64,000 nucleotides of DNA from Clostridium estertheticum subsp. estertheticum (lineage in GTDB: Bacteria; Bacillota; Clostridia; Clostridiales; Clostridiaceae), in contig NZ_CP015756.1 of assembly GCF_001877035.1 (NCBI RefSeq), positions 1,107,001-1,171,000 on the forward strand. Reading direction: 5' to 3'. This document shows, piece by piece, positions 63,456-64,000 of this stretch. A program made the position numbers and the translations under genes. Each line of letters starts with the position of its first letter. The first letter of the stretch is position 1. The notes under the pieces were generated by a model. The model was not told the origin of the DNA and ran no database searches. It was given only the letters and a program-made list of their open reading frames with translations.

Positions 63456-64000
63456 TTAACTGGTTTTGTTAGTAAATCCATCAATGCAAGATACCAGTTC
63501 AGCTATTTCAGGCTTGCTTAGTTGAGCATCTGCACCAACTGCTTCTCCTTTATGTTTTAAATCACTTGTAATTAATGAGGAGAATAAAACAACTGGCAAT
63601 TTTCTTAGAATAACATGTTCTTTAATTTTCCTTGTTAAGGTATGACCATCCATTTGTGGCATTTCAATATCAGTTATAAGAACTTGGACATCTTCCATAA
63701 ATTCGATTCCTTTTTTTGAAACTAAATCCAATAAATAATCTAAAGCTTGCTTTCCATCATTAAATATTTTTAAGTTAACAAAACCGGCTTTAATAAGAGT
63801 ATCATTTAATAATTTTCTAATTAAAGGAGAATCATCGGCTAGTACAAGCTTAACATTAGACCTATCTTTATAATCTATATCAACTATTCTGTCCTCACTA
63901 ATTCCAGTAGAAGGGCTGATGTCGGTGACTATTTTTTCGAAATCTAACATTAATATTATTTTATTGCTTAAAACAATATTTCCTATAACTAGTGAATTAG
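63456..64000 (-). CDS. cheV: Chemotaxis coupling protein CheV, truncated by window end
   Basis: The frame on the minus strand stays open to the window edge. It encodes the end of a CheW-like domain (SLVIGNIVLSNKI, then ILMLDFEKIVTDISPSTG) followed by a receiver domain with VLADDSPLIRKLL, phosphorylation Asp in VLITDIEMPQMDG, and a Lys in ADAQLSKPEIAEL. This CheW-receiver fusion is CheV, which couples chemoreceptors to CheA and adapts the signal. About 181 residues of a usual ~300 are present. An internal ATG at 63950 is not the real start. Confidence 0.9.
   Translation of the reverse strand, partial: NSLVIGNIVLSNKIILMLDFEKIVTDISPSTGISEDRIVDIDYKDRSNVKLVLADDSPLIRKLLNDTLIKAGFVNLKIFNDGKQALDYLLDLVSKKGIEFMEDVQVLITDIEMPQMDGHTLTRKIKEHVILRKLPVVLFSSLITSDLKHKGEAVGADAQLSKPEIAELVSCIDGFTNKTS

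Overview
The window comes from a low-GC, spore-forming, probably motile Firmicute, most likely a Clostridium-type anaerobe. The evidence is AT-rich intergenic DNA, a 2[4Fe-4S] clostridial ferredoxin, a gerA-type germination operon, an adjacent cwlJ-gerQ pair, strong AGGAGG ribosome sites with several TTG starts, and a CheV chemotaxis protein. No rRNA, tRNA, CRISPR array, IS element or prophage was seen. Two genes are cut by the window edges: asnS at the start and cheV at the end.

Region 1 (1-2.9 kb) is housekeeping: asnS, a YitT-type membrane protein and ferredoxin, then a 430-base gap with two interleaved inverted repeats. Region 2 (2.9-14.3 kb) is a uronic-acid oligosaccharide module: a cupin/AraC regulator divergent from a GH4 alpha-galacturonidase (lplD type), a YesM/YesN-type two-component system, a sugar ABC importer (binding lipoprotein plus two permeases) and a GH115-type alpha-glucuronidase. 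Region 3 (14.6-20.9 kb) is a hexitol PTS operon: PRD regulator, mannitol-type EIICBA, 1-phosphofructokinase-type kinase and a SorE-like zinc dehydrogenase. There is no classical mannitol-1-phosphate 5-dehydrogenase, which suggests an alternative route through a ketose 1-phosphate.

Region 4 (21-24.8 kb) holds transketolase, a TIM-barrel isomerase/epimerase and a YesL-like membrane protein. Region 5 (25-36.6 kb) is a pectin/rhamnogalacturonan island: esterase plus pectin methylesterase; a divergent operon lplA-lplB-lplC-GH28-GH105; a CE12-type acetylesterase; and a membrane-bound AraC regulator of YesS type. None of the polysaccharide-cleaving enzymes has a signal peptide, so the cell apparently imports decorated oligogalacturonides and strips and cleaves them in the cytoplasm. 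A full-match CcpA cre site lies just downstream of the lplA promoter, and weaker cre-like sites precede other modules. Both ABC operons carry a hairpin between the binding-protein gene and the permeases, which would favour excess binding protein.

Region 6 (36.8-49.4 kb) has a GldA/GldF/GldG-like ABC export system with a DUF4340 protein, several unknown membrane proteins, a YmfI-like reductase (EF-P modification family), a PAP2 phosphatase, cysS, a type I mannose-6-phosphate isomerase and a cyclophilin lipoprotein. Region 7 (49.5-64 kb) is envelope and sporulation: gerQ, cwlJ, a membrane Ser/Thr kinase, an NlpC/P60 endopeptidase, a DUF3810 protein, mscL, a rhodanese, gerA-gerC-small protein-gerB, a MATE exporter, a NodB-like deacetylase behind a long palindromic operator, a divergent alanine-dehydrogenase-like protein and cheV. 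A 21-base motif recurs three times in the 52-60 kb part, upstream of cell-envelope and germination genes.
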